Shown here piece after piece: positions 1 through 5,942 of a stretch of DNA of 8,586 nucleotides. The stretch comes from Rhodoferax sp. (GTDB lineage Bacteria; Pseudomonadota; Gammaproteobacteria; Burkholderiales; Burkholderiaceae), in NCBI GenBank assembly GCA_028292075.1, contig JAQGNA010000074.1:1-8586 (forward strand), in the 5' to 3' direction. The notes under the pieces were generated by a model, which was not told the origin of the DNA, searched no databases, and saw only the letters and a program-made list of their open reading frames with translations. How positions within the stretch are numbered: position 1 is the first letter of the stretch; each line of letters opens with the position of its first letter. The position numbers and the translations under genes were made by a program.

Positions 1-183
1 GTTGGCGATGGACGTGTCGAGCACGTTCATGAACGTGGCGGCGGCCAGCGCGATGGTGCCCCAGATGCGGGCACTGCCTTCCAGGGGCGGGTGCGCCGCG
101 GGAGCGGCAGCTGGCGCAGCCGGGGCCGGGGCTGGAGCAGGTGGAGCGGCTGGTCCGTCGGGCGCTGTGAGTGAGGTGGACAT
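1..183 (-). CDS. emrB: DHA2-family MFS multidrug transporter, EmrB type (N-terminal 61 residues only)
   Basis: The window cuts this gene; only the start is present. The ATG at 183..181 is preceded on the minus strand by an AGAGG ribosome binding site. Residues 1-35 form a low-complexity Ala/Pro-rich tail, expected to be cytoplasmic. Residues about 40-61 begin the first membrane helix, with the motif FMNVLDTSIAN near residues 51-61. In the 14-helix DHA2 drug:H+ antiporters the matching helix-1 motif reads LDxTIVNVALP. The gene lies 57 bases downstream of emrA, as in emrAB operons, where EmrB is the proton-driven inner-membrane pump that hands substrate to EmrA. The family call rests on a short segment plus strong context. 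Substrates cannot be told from this. The Pro/Ala tail is longer than in E. coli EmrB, which starts almost directly at helix 1. Confidence 0.88.
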   Translation of the reverse strand, partial: MSTSLTAPDGPAAPPAPAPAPAAPAAAPAAHPPLEGSARIWGTIALAAATFMNVLDTSIAN

Positions 184-240
184 GCGAAAAAGCCTCTTGG
201 ATCAGGGTGGTCGACGGGGGCGTCTCGGGGCCGTAACGGC

Positions 241-1659
241 TTACTGCACCGCCACTGCTGGCACGGGCCGCAGCGCCATGTTGGCGCCTTCCGGCAGTGC
301 CAGCGGCGCCGGCCTGGCCGCTTTGGCCGGAGCGGCCGTGCCGGAAGGTGTTGCACCCGCCCGGGCAACCGACGCACGGCCCACATTGGCGGCGATCACG
401 CGGCGCACTTCGGCGTCGGCGCCGGCATCGGCCTGGGCGTAGACGTTGGTGGTGTTCAGCGCCTGTGGACGCGGCGCGTCGGCCAGCGTCTTGCCGTCTT
501 TCTGCGAGATGTCAACCGTGGCGTTCATCGACAGGCCCACGCGGAGCGGCGCGCTGCGCAGCTGCTCCTGGTCGAGCGCGATGCGCACCGGCACGCGCTG
601 CACCACCTTGATCCAGTTGCCGGTGGCGTTCTGCGCCGGCAGCAATGAGAACGCCGCGCCGGTGCCCACGCCCAGGCCGGAGACAGTGCCCTTGTATTCG
701 ACCTTGCCGCCGTAGACGTCGGCCGTCAGCTTGACCGGCTGGCCGATGCGGATGTTGCGCAGCTGCACTTCCTTGAAGTTGGCATCGACCCACACCTGGT
801 TCAAGGGCACGATAGACATCATGGGCGTGCCCGCGGCCACGCGCTGGCCGAGCTGCACGGTGCGCTTGGCGACATAGCCGTCGACCGGGGCCGGCAAGGC
901 GGCGCGCTGCTTGGCCAGGAAGGCCTCGCGCACCTTGGCGGCGGCGGCCAATACGCTGGGGTGCTGGTCGACGCTGGTGTTGTCGGTAAGCGCCTGGTTG
1001 CTCAGGAGCTGCTCGCGGGCCGCGGCCACGGCGGCTTCACTGGCAGACACATTGGCCTTGGCCGCGGCCAGCGCGCTCTTGGCGTTGGACAGCTGCGTCT
1101 GCGCGTGGTTCAGCTCTTCCTTGGAGACGGCGCCGTTGCCGGTCAACGACTGGCGACGGTTCACGTCTTCGTTGGCGCGGGCCACATCGCTCTGGGCGCT
1201 GCCCACCTGGGTCTGCGCCCGGGTGACGTCGGCCAAACGCAGGCTCACCTGGGCGGACAGGGCGCCGTTGTTGGCATAGAGCGTGCGCACCTGGCGCACC
1301 GCGCCGGCCAGCGAAGCCTCGGCCTGGTCGAGGGCGACCTTGGCGTCGGCCGGGTCGAGCTGGACCAGCGGCGCACCGGCTTTCACGAAGTCCGTGTCGT
1401 CGGCCATGATGGCCATGACCGTGCCTCCGACCTGCGGGGTGATCTGGATCACGTTGCCCTGCACGTAGGCGTTGTCGGTCTCCTCGTAATGGCTTGCCAC
1501 CAAATATTCGTAGACCGCCCAGCCGAGGCCGGCGACGACGACCACGCTGGCGATGGCGGTGAGTGCCTTGCGGCGCTTGGGGTTGCCCTGGACGGCCGGT
1601 GAAACAGGTGCGGCTTGGGCGCCTTGCGTGGCTGGAGAAGGAGCTTGGGGAGCGTTCAT
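241..1659 (-). CDS. emrA: EmrA-type membrane fusion protein (periplasmic adaptor, HlyD family)
   Basis: A 472-residue periplasmic adaptor that links the inner-membrane EmrB pump to an outer-membrane channel. Residues 1-32 are cytoplasmic with a basic stretch (NPKRRK, 26-31). One membrane helix follows at about 33-53. The first half of the biotinyl-lipoyl domain is at about 60-102 (ETDNAYVQGNV...ITPQVGGTV). A long Ala/Gln-rich alpha hairpin runs from about 103 to 248. The second lipoyl half is at about 253-285, followed by a beta-barrel with the EmrA hallmark VWVDANFKEVQLRN (289-302). The ATG at 1659 is chosen because GAGGA lies eight bases upstream; the reading frame stays open 40 codons further, but that extension would run into the upstream gene. 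The stop is TAA. Residues about 430-472 are an Ala/Pro-rich tail beyond the end of E. coli EmrA (390 residues). Family assignment is firm; transported compounds are unknown. Confidence 0.95.
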   Translation of the reverse strand: MNAPQAPSPATQGAQAAPVSPAVQGNPKRRKALTAIASVVVVAGLGWAVYEYLVASHYEETDNAYVQGNVIQITPQVGGTVMAIMADDTDFVKAGAPLVQLDPADAKVALDQAEASLAGAVRQVRTLYANNGALSAQVSLRLADVTRAQTQVGSAQSDVARANEDVNRRQSLTGNGAVSKEELNHAQTQLSNAKSALAAAKANVSASEAAVAAAREQLLSNQALTDNTSVDQHPSVLAAAAKVREAFLAKQRAALPAPVDGYVAKRTVQLGQRVAAGTPMMSIVPLNQVWVDANFKEVQLRNIRIGQPVKLTADVYGGKVEYKGTVSGLGVGTGAAFSLLPAQNATGNWIKVVQRVPVRIALDQEQLRSAPLRVGLSMNATVDISQKDGKTLADAPRPQALNTTNVYAQADAGADAEVRRVIAANVGRASVARAGATPSGTAAPAKAARPAPLALPEGANMALRPVPAVAVQ

Positions 1660-1667
1660 GGTGCGGT

Positions 1668-1672
1668 TCCTC
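1668..1672 (-). promoter_or_regulatory. Ribosome binding site of emrA
   Basis: GAGGA on the minus strand, eight bases before the ATG at 1659. It decides the emrA start: the frame is open for 40 more codons upstream, but that part lies over the end of the channel gene and has no EmrA-like sequence. Confidence 0.75.
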
Positions 1673-1702
1673 GGTGCGGAGTCTGGTTCGAATGAATGGG
1701 GT

Positions 1703-3283
1703 TCAGCGGACGGCGGCGGCCTGCGGTGCGGCTGCGAATGGCGAAGGCGTGGCGCCCGCATAGCCGCCGCCCAGGGCACGGATCAGTGCGACCTGCGTGT
1801 CGAGCGCACGGGCCGACAGGTCGACGCGCTGGCGGCGCTGGTTGAGCACATTGGTCTCGGCGGTCAACACGTTGAGGTAGGTGCCCAGGCCGGCGCGGTA
1901 GCGTTGCAGGGCAATCTCGTAGGCGCCCTCGGCGGCCGACTCGGCCTGCTGCTGCTCGGCCTGCTGGCGGGCGATGGAACGCGACGATGCCAGCTGGTCG
2001 GCGACATCGCGCACGGCATCGAGCACGCTGGTGTTGTAGCTTTCCACCGCGGCGTCGAGGTCGGCGGTGCGGCCGCGCAGATTGGCCCGCAGACGGCCGG
2101 CGTCGAAGATCGGCAGGCGCAGCGCCGGGCCCACGCCCCACTGCAGGCTGCCCGCCTCGACCAGCTGGCCCAGGCCGATGCTCGAGAGACCCACGAAACC
2201 GATCAGGTTGATGTTCGGATAGAACTGTGCCTTGGCACTGGCGATGTCGCGCGTGGCGGCTTCGACGCGCCAGCGCGCGGCGGCGATGTCGGCACGGCGG
2301 CCCAGCAGATCGGCAGGGATCTGAGCGGCAGGCGCATTGAGAGCCGCAAGGGACGTCAGCCTGACCGACGACAGCGGCGGCGGCACCAGCGCATCGGCCA
2401 CGCGGGGTTGCCCGACCAGGGCGCCCAGTGCGTTGCGGGCCAGCACCGACTGCTCCTGCAGCGCCTCGATCTGCTGGCGCGCCTCGGGCAGGCCGCCTTC
2501 GCTTTGGCGTAGCTCGAGCCGCGTGTCGAGGCCGGCGTTGACACGGTCGCGCACCAGAGCGAGCGTTTCGCTGCGCTGGGCCAGGGTGCGCTGGGCCACG
2601 CCCAGTTGCTCGTGGATGCGCATCAGCTGGAAGTAGCTGCGGGCGACCTGGCTGGCCAGGAGGATGCGGGCGGCCTGGGCGTCGGCCTGGGCGGCCTGTA
2701 CCGAGCCCAGCGCCGCGTCGAGGGCGGCGCGGTTCTTGCCGAAGAAGTCGATCTCCCAGCTGCCGCTCAGCTGCACGCTGCCGGTGTCGCGGATCGAGCC
2801 CGCCAGCGGCGCTGGCACGGCGCCGTTTTCGGTATAGCGCTGGTGGGTGATGTCGACGGCGCCGTCCACGCGGGGGCGCAAGGCCGTGTTGCTCAGTTCG
2901 ACACCGGCCTGGGCGCGGGCAATGCGCGCCTGGGCCAGCCGCAGGTTGGGACTGGTGGCCAGCGCCTGGTCGATGAGGCCGTTGAGCTGCGCGTCGCCGA
3001 AGCCCTGCCACCAGGCGGCATCGACGGCAAAGTCAGCGGCTGATGACGCTGCGTCGGCGGCGCTCAGGCCCAGCGAGGCCGCGTCGCGCGGCTGCGCAAC
3101 CGGGTCGATGCCCGAGAAATTGGCGCAGGCGGCGAGGCTGGCAATGCTGGCGATGGCAACGGCCGCAAGCCCAAGCCGAGGAAGGCGCAAAACGCCAGAA
3201 ACGCGCGAAAGGCCGACGCGCATGGGACGGAGGGCCAAGGCCAACCGACGGGGCAGCGGTGAAAGTGCTTGTTCAGGCGACAT
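1703..3283 (-). CDS. Efflux outer-membrane lipoprotein, TolC superfamily, NodT/OprM type
   Basis: A 526-residue outer-membrane channel subunit; family members trimerise into a barrel and periplasmic tunnel that docks on the adaptor. The hydrophobic signal segment (about 37-52) ends in a lipobox L-A-A-C with the lipidated cysteine at 53. Typical NodT-family blocks follow in order: WWQGFGDAQLNGLIDQAL (91-108), SWEIDFFGKNR (175-185), the repeat block with IPADLLGRRADIAAARW (322-338) and AQFYPNINLIGFVG (352-365), and PIFDAGRLRANL (391-402). The ATG at 3283 has AGAAG six bases upstream; ATG 3223 (residue 21) lacks a binding site, so the long signal region is kept. It overlaps the 3' end of the regulator gene by 11 bases and precedes emrA by 43. 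The context makes it the dedicated channel of the EmrAB pump, equivalent in role to EmrC or VceC elsewhere. Confidence 0.95.
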   Translation of the reverse strand: MSPEQALSPLPRRLALALRPMRVGLSRVSGVLRLPRLGLAAVAIASIASLAACANFSGIDPVAQPRDAASLGLSAADAASSAADFAVDAAWWQGFGDAQLNGLIDQALATSPNLRLAQARIARAQAGVELSNTALRPRVDGAVDITHQRYTENGAVPAPLAGSIRDTGSVQLSGSWEIDFFGKNRAALDAALGSVQAAQADAQAARILLASQVARSYFQLMRIHEQLGVAQRTLAQRSETLALVRDRVNAGLDTRLELRQSEGGLPEARQQIEALQEQSVLARNALGALVGQPRVADALVPPPLSSVRLTSLAALNAPAAQIPADLLGRRADIAAARWRVEAATRDIASAKAQFYPNINLIGFVGLSSIGLGQLVEAGSLQWGVGPALRLPIFDAGRLRANLRGRTADLDAAVESYNTSVLDAVRDVADQLASSRSIARQQAEQQQAESAAEGAYEIALQRYRAGLGTYLNVLTAETNVLNQRRQRVDLSARALDTQVALIRALGGGYAGATPSPFAAAPQAAAVR

Positions 3284-3848
3284 TTTTTTCTTCTGCAGAA
3301 TGGGTTTGCGGGACAGGATTTGCTGGCGTCGGCGGCAGGGGCTGGCCAGCGTTTGCGAGCATGCGGCGCAGCATGTCTTTGAGGGTGTGCCACTCCTCCA
3401 CCGAGAACCCGGCGAGGTAGGCGTTCTGCACCTGGCTCAGGACCTGGGGCACGACCTTGGCGGCCTCATGGCCGGCCTCGGTCAGCGCCAGCTTGACCAC
3501 GCGGCGGTCTTCGCTGGAACGCTCGCGCTGGCACAGGCCCTTGGCCTCCAGGCGGTCGAGGATGCGTGTCATGCCGCCGGCGTCCAGCGTGCAGACACGG
3601 GCCAATTCCGCCACGGTCGAAACTTCGCCGGTGGACAGCTTGAACAGCGGCTTCCACTGCGCGTTGGTCAGGCCGCTGGGCTCGAAATGGCGCTCCAGAT
3701 CCTGCCCGATTGAATTGAACAGGCGCGACAACAAGTGCGCCACGCTGTCGCCGCCGGAGACGTAGCTGCCCGCGTCGTAGAAAGTCGCGGTCGGACAGGT
3801 CGAAGCAACGGTGTCCGGTGAAGCGGCCGGGGTGATGTGAGTGCTCAT
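3273..3848 (-). CDS. MarR-family transcriptional regulator (EmrR/MprA-like), likely repressor of the efflux operon
   Basis: A 191-residue winged helix-turn-helix protein. Residues 1-33 are a poorly structured N-terminal extension and about 34-55 form the first dimerisation helix. The DNA-binding domain spans about 60-125. Its recognition helix is near 88-103 (TLDAGGMTRILDRLEAKGL), and the wing carries the family hallmark SSEDRRVVKLALTEAG (111-126) with D114, R115 and R116. The LDAGGMTRxLDRLE segment is characteristic of EmrR/MprA-like members. It is the first gene of the operon. Proteins of this type usually repress their own operon and are released by phenolic or lipophilic drugs. No Shine-Dalgarno sequence precedes the ATG at 3848. 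The upstream promoter predicts transcription starting at or one base before this ATG, so the mRNA is probably leaderless. The only other in-frame candidate I see (GTG at residue 37) would still keep the whole DNA-binding domain. Confidence 0.93.
   Translation of the reverse strand: MSTHITPAASPDTVASTCPTATFYDAGSYVSGGDSVAHLLSRLFNSIGQDLERHFEPSGLTNAQWKPLFKLSTGEVSTVAELARVCTLDAGGMTRILDRLEAKGLCQRERSSEDRRVVKLALTEAGHEAAKVVPQVLSQVQNAYLAGFSVEEWHTLKDMLRRMLANAGQPLPPTPANPVPQTHSAEEKNVA
3290..3294 (-). promoter_or_regulatory. Ribosome binding site of the outer-membrane channel gene, inside the regulator's 3' end
   Basis: AGAAG on the minus strand, separated from the ATG (3283..3281) by six A residues. It lies in the last codons of the marR-type gene, so ribosomes ending there can restart on the channel gene. 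Confidence 0.6.
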
Positions 3849-3884
3849 GACCGCAATATTAATTGACTAGTCATTGATTGTCAA
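3848..3884 (-). promoter_or_regulatory. Sigma70-type promoter of the marR-emr operon, predicted leaderless start
   Basis: On the minus strand a perfect -35 box TTGACA (3884..3879), a 17-base spacer and a -10 box TAATAT (3861..3856, 4 of 6 matches to TATAAT). The usual 6-7 base distance puts the start at 3849 or at 3848, the A of the regulator's ATG. The absence of a Shine-Dalgarno sequence fits a leaderless transcript. The stretch upstream of -35 is rich in A and T and could act as an UP element. Confidence 0.72.
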
Positions 3885-3935
3885 GTCTTTCATTGTCCAA
3901 TCTTTTATTGCACATGCTTTGTTTGATGTGTCATA
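3861..3935. repeat. Five imperfect 15-base tandem units in the divergent control region
   Basis: Consecutive 15-base blocks start at 3861, 3876, 3891, 3906 and 3921. Positions 3-5 (TTG), 12 (C) and 14 (T) are identical in all five; position 2 is A in four and position 15 is T in four. The middle units read ATTGTCAAGTCTTT and ATTGTCCAATCTTT (12 of 14 bases alike). The first unit contains the palindromic operator; the fifth is the most diverged. The units cover the regulator promoter and most of the gap to the ABC gene, so they may be repeated regulator half-sites. Confidence 0.5.
3862..3875. promoter_or_regulatory. Palindromic operator candidate for the MarR-family regulator
   Basis: The core TGACTAGTCA (3864-3873) is a perfect 10-base palindrome, and one further pair (3862/3875) also matches. 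It lies wholly inside the spacer between the -35 and -10 boxes of the operon promoter, where a bound dimer would block RNA polymerase. MarR-family proteins bind such AT-flanked dyads. Binding of this particular protein is inferred from position. Confidence 0.6.
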
Positions 3936-3953
3936 GGCTCGGCATGCGATGGG

Positions 3954-3959
3954 TACACT
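3954..3959 (+). promoter_or_regulatory. -10 box candidate for the ABC transporter gene
   Basis: TACACT (4 of 6 matches to TATAAT) ends seven bases before the ATG at 3967, the same spacing as the -10 box of the divergent regulator gene. It would give a start at 3966-3967 and a leaderless mRNA. No good -35 box is seen at 16-18 bases upstream, so the promoter would be weak or need an activator. Confidence 0.4.
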
Positions 3960-3966
3960 TCCCGCC

Positions 3967-5784
3967 ATGGCCACCTCCACCGCTTCTTCTGCTCCGTCAT
4001 CTGCGCCGCCCGCCAAGGGCTCGCCGCGCTCGCTCTCGGGTCTTTTGCCATTCCTGCGGCCCTACCGTGGGCGCATTGCGCTGGCTGCTCTGTTCTTGGT
4101 ATTGGCGGCGGTGGCGACGCTGGTGTTTCCCCTCGCGTTGCGGGCGCTCATCGACAACGGCCTGGTATCCGCGGCCGGCGGCAAGGTCGATCCGGGCACG
4201 CAAGTGCTGGCCTTGCGCAACCACTTCTTCGAACTCTTCGGCGTGGCGGCGGCGCTGGGGCTGTTCTCGGCCGGCCGCTTCTACATGGTGAGCTGGCTCG
4301 GCGAACGGGTGACCACGGACCTTCGGAACGCCGTGTATGCCCATGTGGTGCGCCAGAGCCCGGAGTTCTTCGAAACCACGCAGACCGGCGAGGTGCTGTC
4401 GCGCCTGACCGGCGACACGACGCTAGTGCAGACGGTGGTCGGCTCGTCCCTCAGCATGGGGTTGCGCAACGTGGTGATGGGCATCGGCGCCCTCGGCATG
4501 CTGGTGTGGACCAACCCCTATGTGATGACGCAGGTTCTGGGCATTTTGGTGCTGGTGGTGCTGCCCAGCGTGTGGTTCGGCAGGCGCGTGCGCAAGCTCT
4601 CCCGGGCCAGCCAGGACCGCGTGGCCGACGCCAGCGCCATCGCCGCCGAGGTGCTGAACGCGATACCGGTGGTGCAGAGCTACACCGCCGAAGGCCGCGA
4701 GGCCGCGCGCTTCGACGTGTCCACCGCCAACGCCTTCCAGACCGCCGTGCGGCGCACCAAGGCGCGTTCGGTGCTGGTGGCCTTCATCATCATTGCGACC
4801 TCTGCCGCGCTGCTGTGGGGCCTGTACCAGGGCACGCAAGCCGTGATGCGCGGCGACATCACCGCCGGGCACCTGGGCCAGACGGTGGTCTACGTGATCA
4901 TTCTTGCGAGCGCCACGGCGGTGCTGGGCGAAGTCTATGGCGACCTGTTGCGTGCCGCCGGCGCCAGCGAGCGGCTGATGGAGCTGCTGGCCACCGAATC
5001 GACCATCCGCTCGCCCGAGCGGCCGACCCGGGCTGCCGTCGTGCCGGCTGGCAGTACCGTTACCTTCGAGGACATCGGCTTCAACTACCCCTCGCGGCCG
5101 CTGCAGCCGGCCCTGGCCGACTTCGGCCTCAACGTCGCGCCGGGTGAAACCGTGGCCCTGGTGGGCGCCAGCGGTGCCGGCAAGAGCACCGTGTTCCAGC
5201 TGCTGCTGCGGTTCTACGACCCGAACAGCGGCCGCATCCTGCTTGACGGCGTGCCCACGCAGGACCTGGCGCTGGCCGACCTGCGCCAGCGCGTGGGCAT
5301 CGTGCCGCAGGACGCGGTGATCTTCTCGACCAGCGCGTTGGAGAACATTCGCTACGGCAAGCCCGAGGCGACCGATGCCGAGGTGTTTGCCGCGGCCGAA
5401 GCGGCGTTCGCTGACGGCTTCATCCGGGAGCTTCCCGACGGTTACGCCACGTTCCTGGGCGAGCGCGGCGTGCGCCTGTCGGGGGGACCGCGCCAGCGGA
5501 TCTCGATCGCCAGGGCCATGCTCAAGAACGCCCCGCTGCTGCTGCTGGACGAAGCCACCAGCGCGCTCGATGCCGAAAGCGAACGCATGGTGCAGGCCGC
5601 GCTCGCATCGGCCATGCAGGGCCGGACGACGCTGGTGATCGCGCACCGGCTGGCGACGGTGCAGCAGGCCGACCGCATCGTGGTGCTGGACCACGGCCGC
5701 ATCGTCGAACAGGGCACGCACGAGTCGCTGGTGGCGGCGCGGGGCGTCTACGCAAGGCTGGCGGCGCTGCAATTCACCGCCTGA
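3967..5784 (+). CDS. ABC exporter half-transporter, ABCB/MsbA-like (fused membrane and ATPase domains)
   Basis: A 605-residue half-transporter that would work as a homodimer in the inner membrane and export lipid or drug-like substrates. After a Ser/Ala-rich tail (1-25), six membrane helices lie near 37-58, 87-110, 167-182, 185-204, 268-288 and 302-320. The nucleotide-binding domain has Walker A GASGAGKST (400-408), Q-loop Gln448, signature LSGGPRQR (504-511), Walker B LLLLDEA with Asp528 and catalytic Glu529, D-loop SALD (532-535) and switch His560. All catalytic residues are intact, but the signature has Pro508 where Gln is usual. The ATG at 3967 is chosen because a -10-like box sits seven bases before it; an in-frame ATG at 3949 would lie upstream of that box and lacks a convincing Shine-Dalgarno sequence. 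The gene diverges from the efflux operon and may share its control. Substrate not determinable. Confidence 0.95.
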   Translation: MATSTASSAPSSAPPAKGSPRSLSGLLPFLRPYRGRIALAALFLVLAAVATLVFPLALRALIDNGLVSAAGGKVDPGTQVLALRNHFFELFGVAAALGLFSAGRFYMVSWLGERVTTDLRNAVYAHVVRQSPEFFETTQTGEVLSRLTGDTTLVQTVVGSSLSMGLRNVVMGIGALGMLVWTNPYVMTQVLGILVLVVLPSVWFGRRVRKLSRASQDRVADASAIAAEVLNAIPVVQSYTAEGREAARFDVSTANAFQTAVRRTKARSVLVAFIIIATSAALLWGLYQGTQAVMRGDITAGHLGQTVVYVIILASATAVLGEVYGDLLRAAGASERLMELLATESTIRSPERPTRAAVVPAGSTVTFEDIGFNYPSRPLQPALADFGLNVAPGETVALVGASGAGKSTVFQLLLRFYDPNSGRILLDGVPTQDLALADLRQRVGIVPQDAVIFSTSALENIRYGKPEATDAEVFAAAEAAFADGFIRELPDGYATFLGERGVRLSGGPRQRISIARAMLKNAPLLLLDEATSALDAESERMVQAALASAMQGRTTLVIAHRLATVQQADRIVVLDHGRIVEQGTHESLVAARGVYARLAALQFTA

Positions 5785-5942
5785 AGCGGCCCGCCGCCGG
5801 AGGGTGCCTTGGGGTGCTTCCGGTGCGCCCGCGTGTGGCATTTGCCCCGGCCCCATCGGATTGCATGAGCCCGGTACGGCTCTTGCACGCGGAGTTCATA
5901 CTGCGCTTTTGCCGCCTCCCTTTTGCGTTGCCCCAGCCTCCG
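5785..5942. other. Intergenic gap between the ABC transporter and yccS
   Basis: 158 bases with no clear gene. A weak GC-rich stem (CCGGA at 5797-5801 with TCCGG at 5819-5823, loop 17) follows the ABC stop but has no T-run, so it is not called a terminator. No convincing promoter or ribosome binding site for yccS was found. The yccS frame stays open back to 5814 without resembling the family. Confidence 0.4.

Noticed and set aside
230..240. GCCGTAACGGC palindrome between emrA and emrB as a regulatory hairpin
   Set aside because: As RNA it leaves a four-pair stem with a three-base loop and no T-run; likely chance in GC-rich DNA.
1660..1779. A 40-residue longer start for emrA
   Set aside because: It would overlap the channel gene, and a good ribosome binding site exists only before ATG 1659.
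1553..2512. A 319-codon plus-strand frame opposite the channel gene and the start of emrA
   Set aside because: Crosses two well-supported genes and has no recognisable domain; a composition artefact.
5797..5823. Stem CCGGA/TCCGG as terminator of the ABC gene
   Set aside because: Only five pairs, a 17-base loop and no following T-run.
4423..5856. A 477-codon minus-strand frame opposite the ABC transporter
   Set aside because: Low-complexity His/Gln/Arg composition; the plus-strand frame has every ABC motif.
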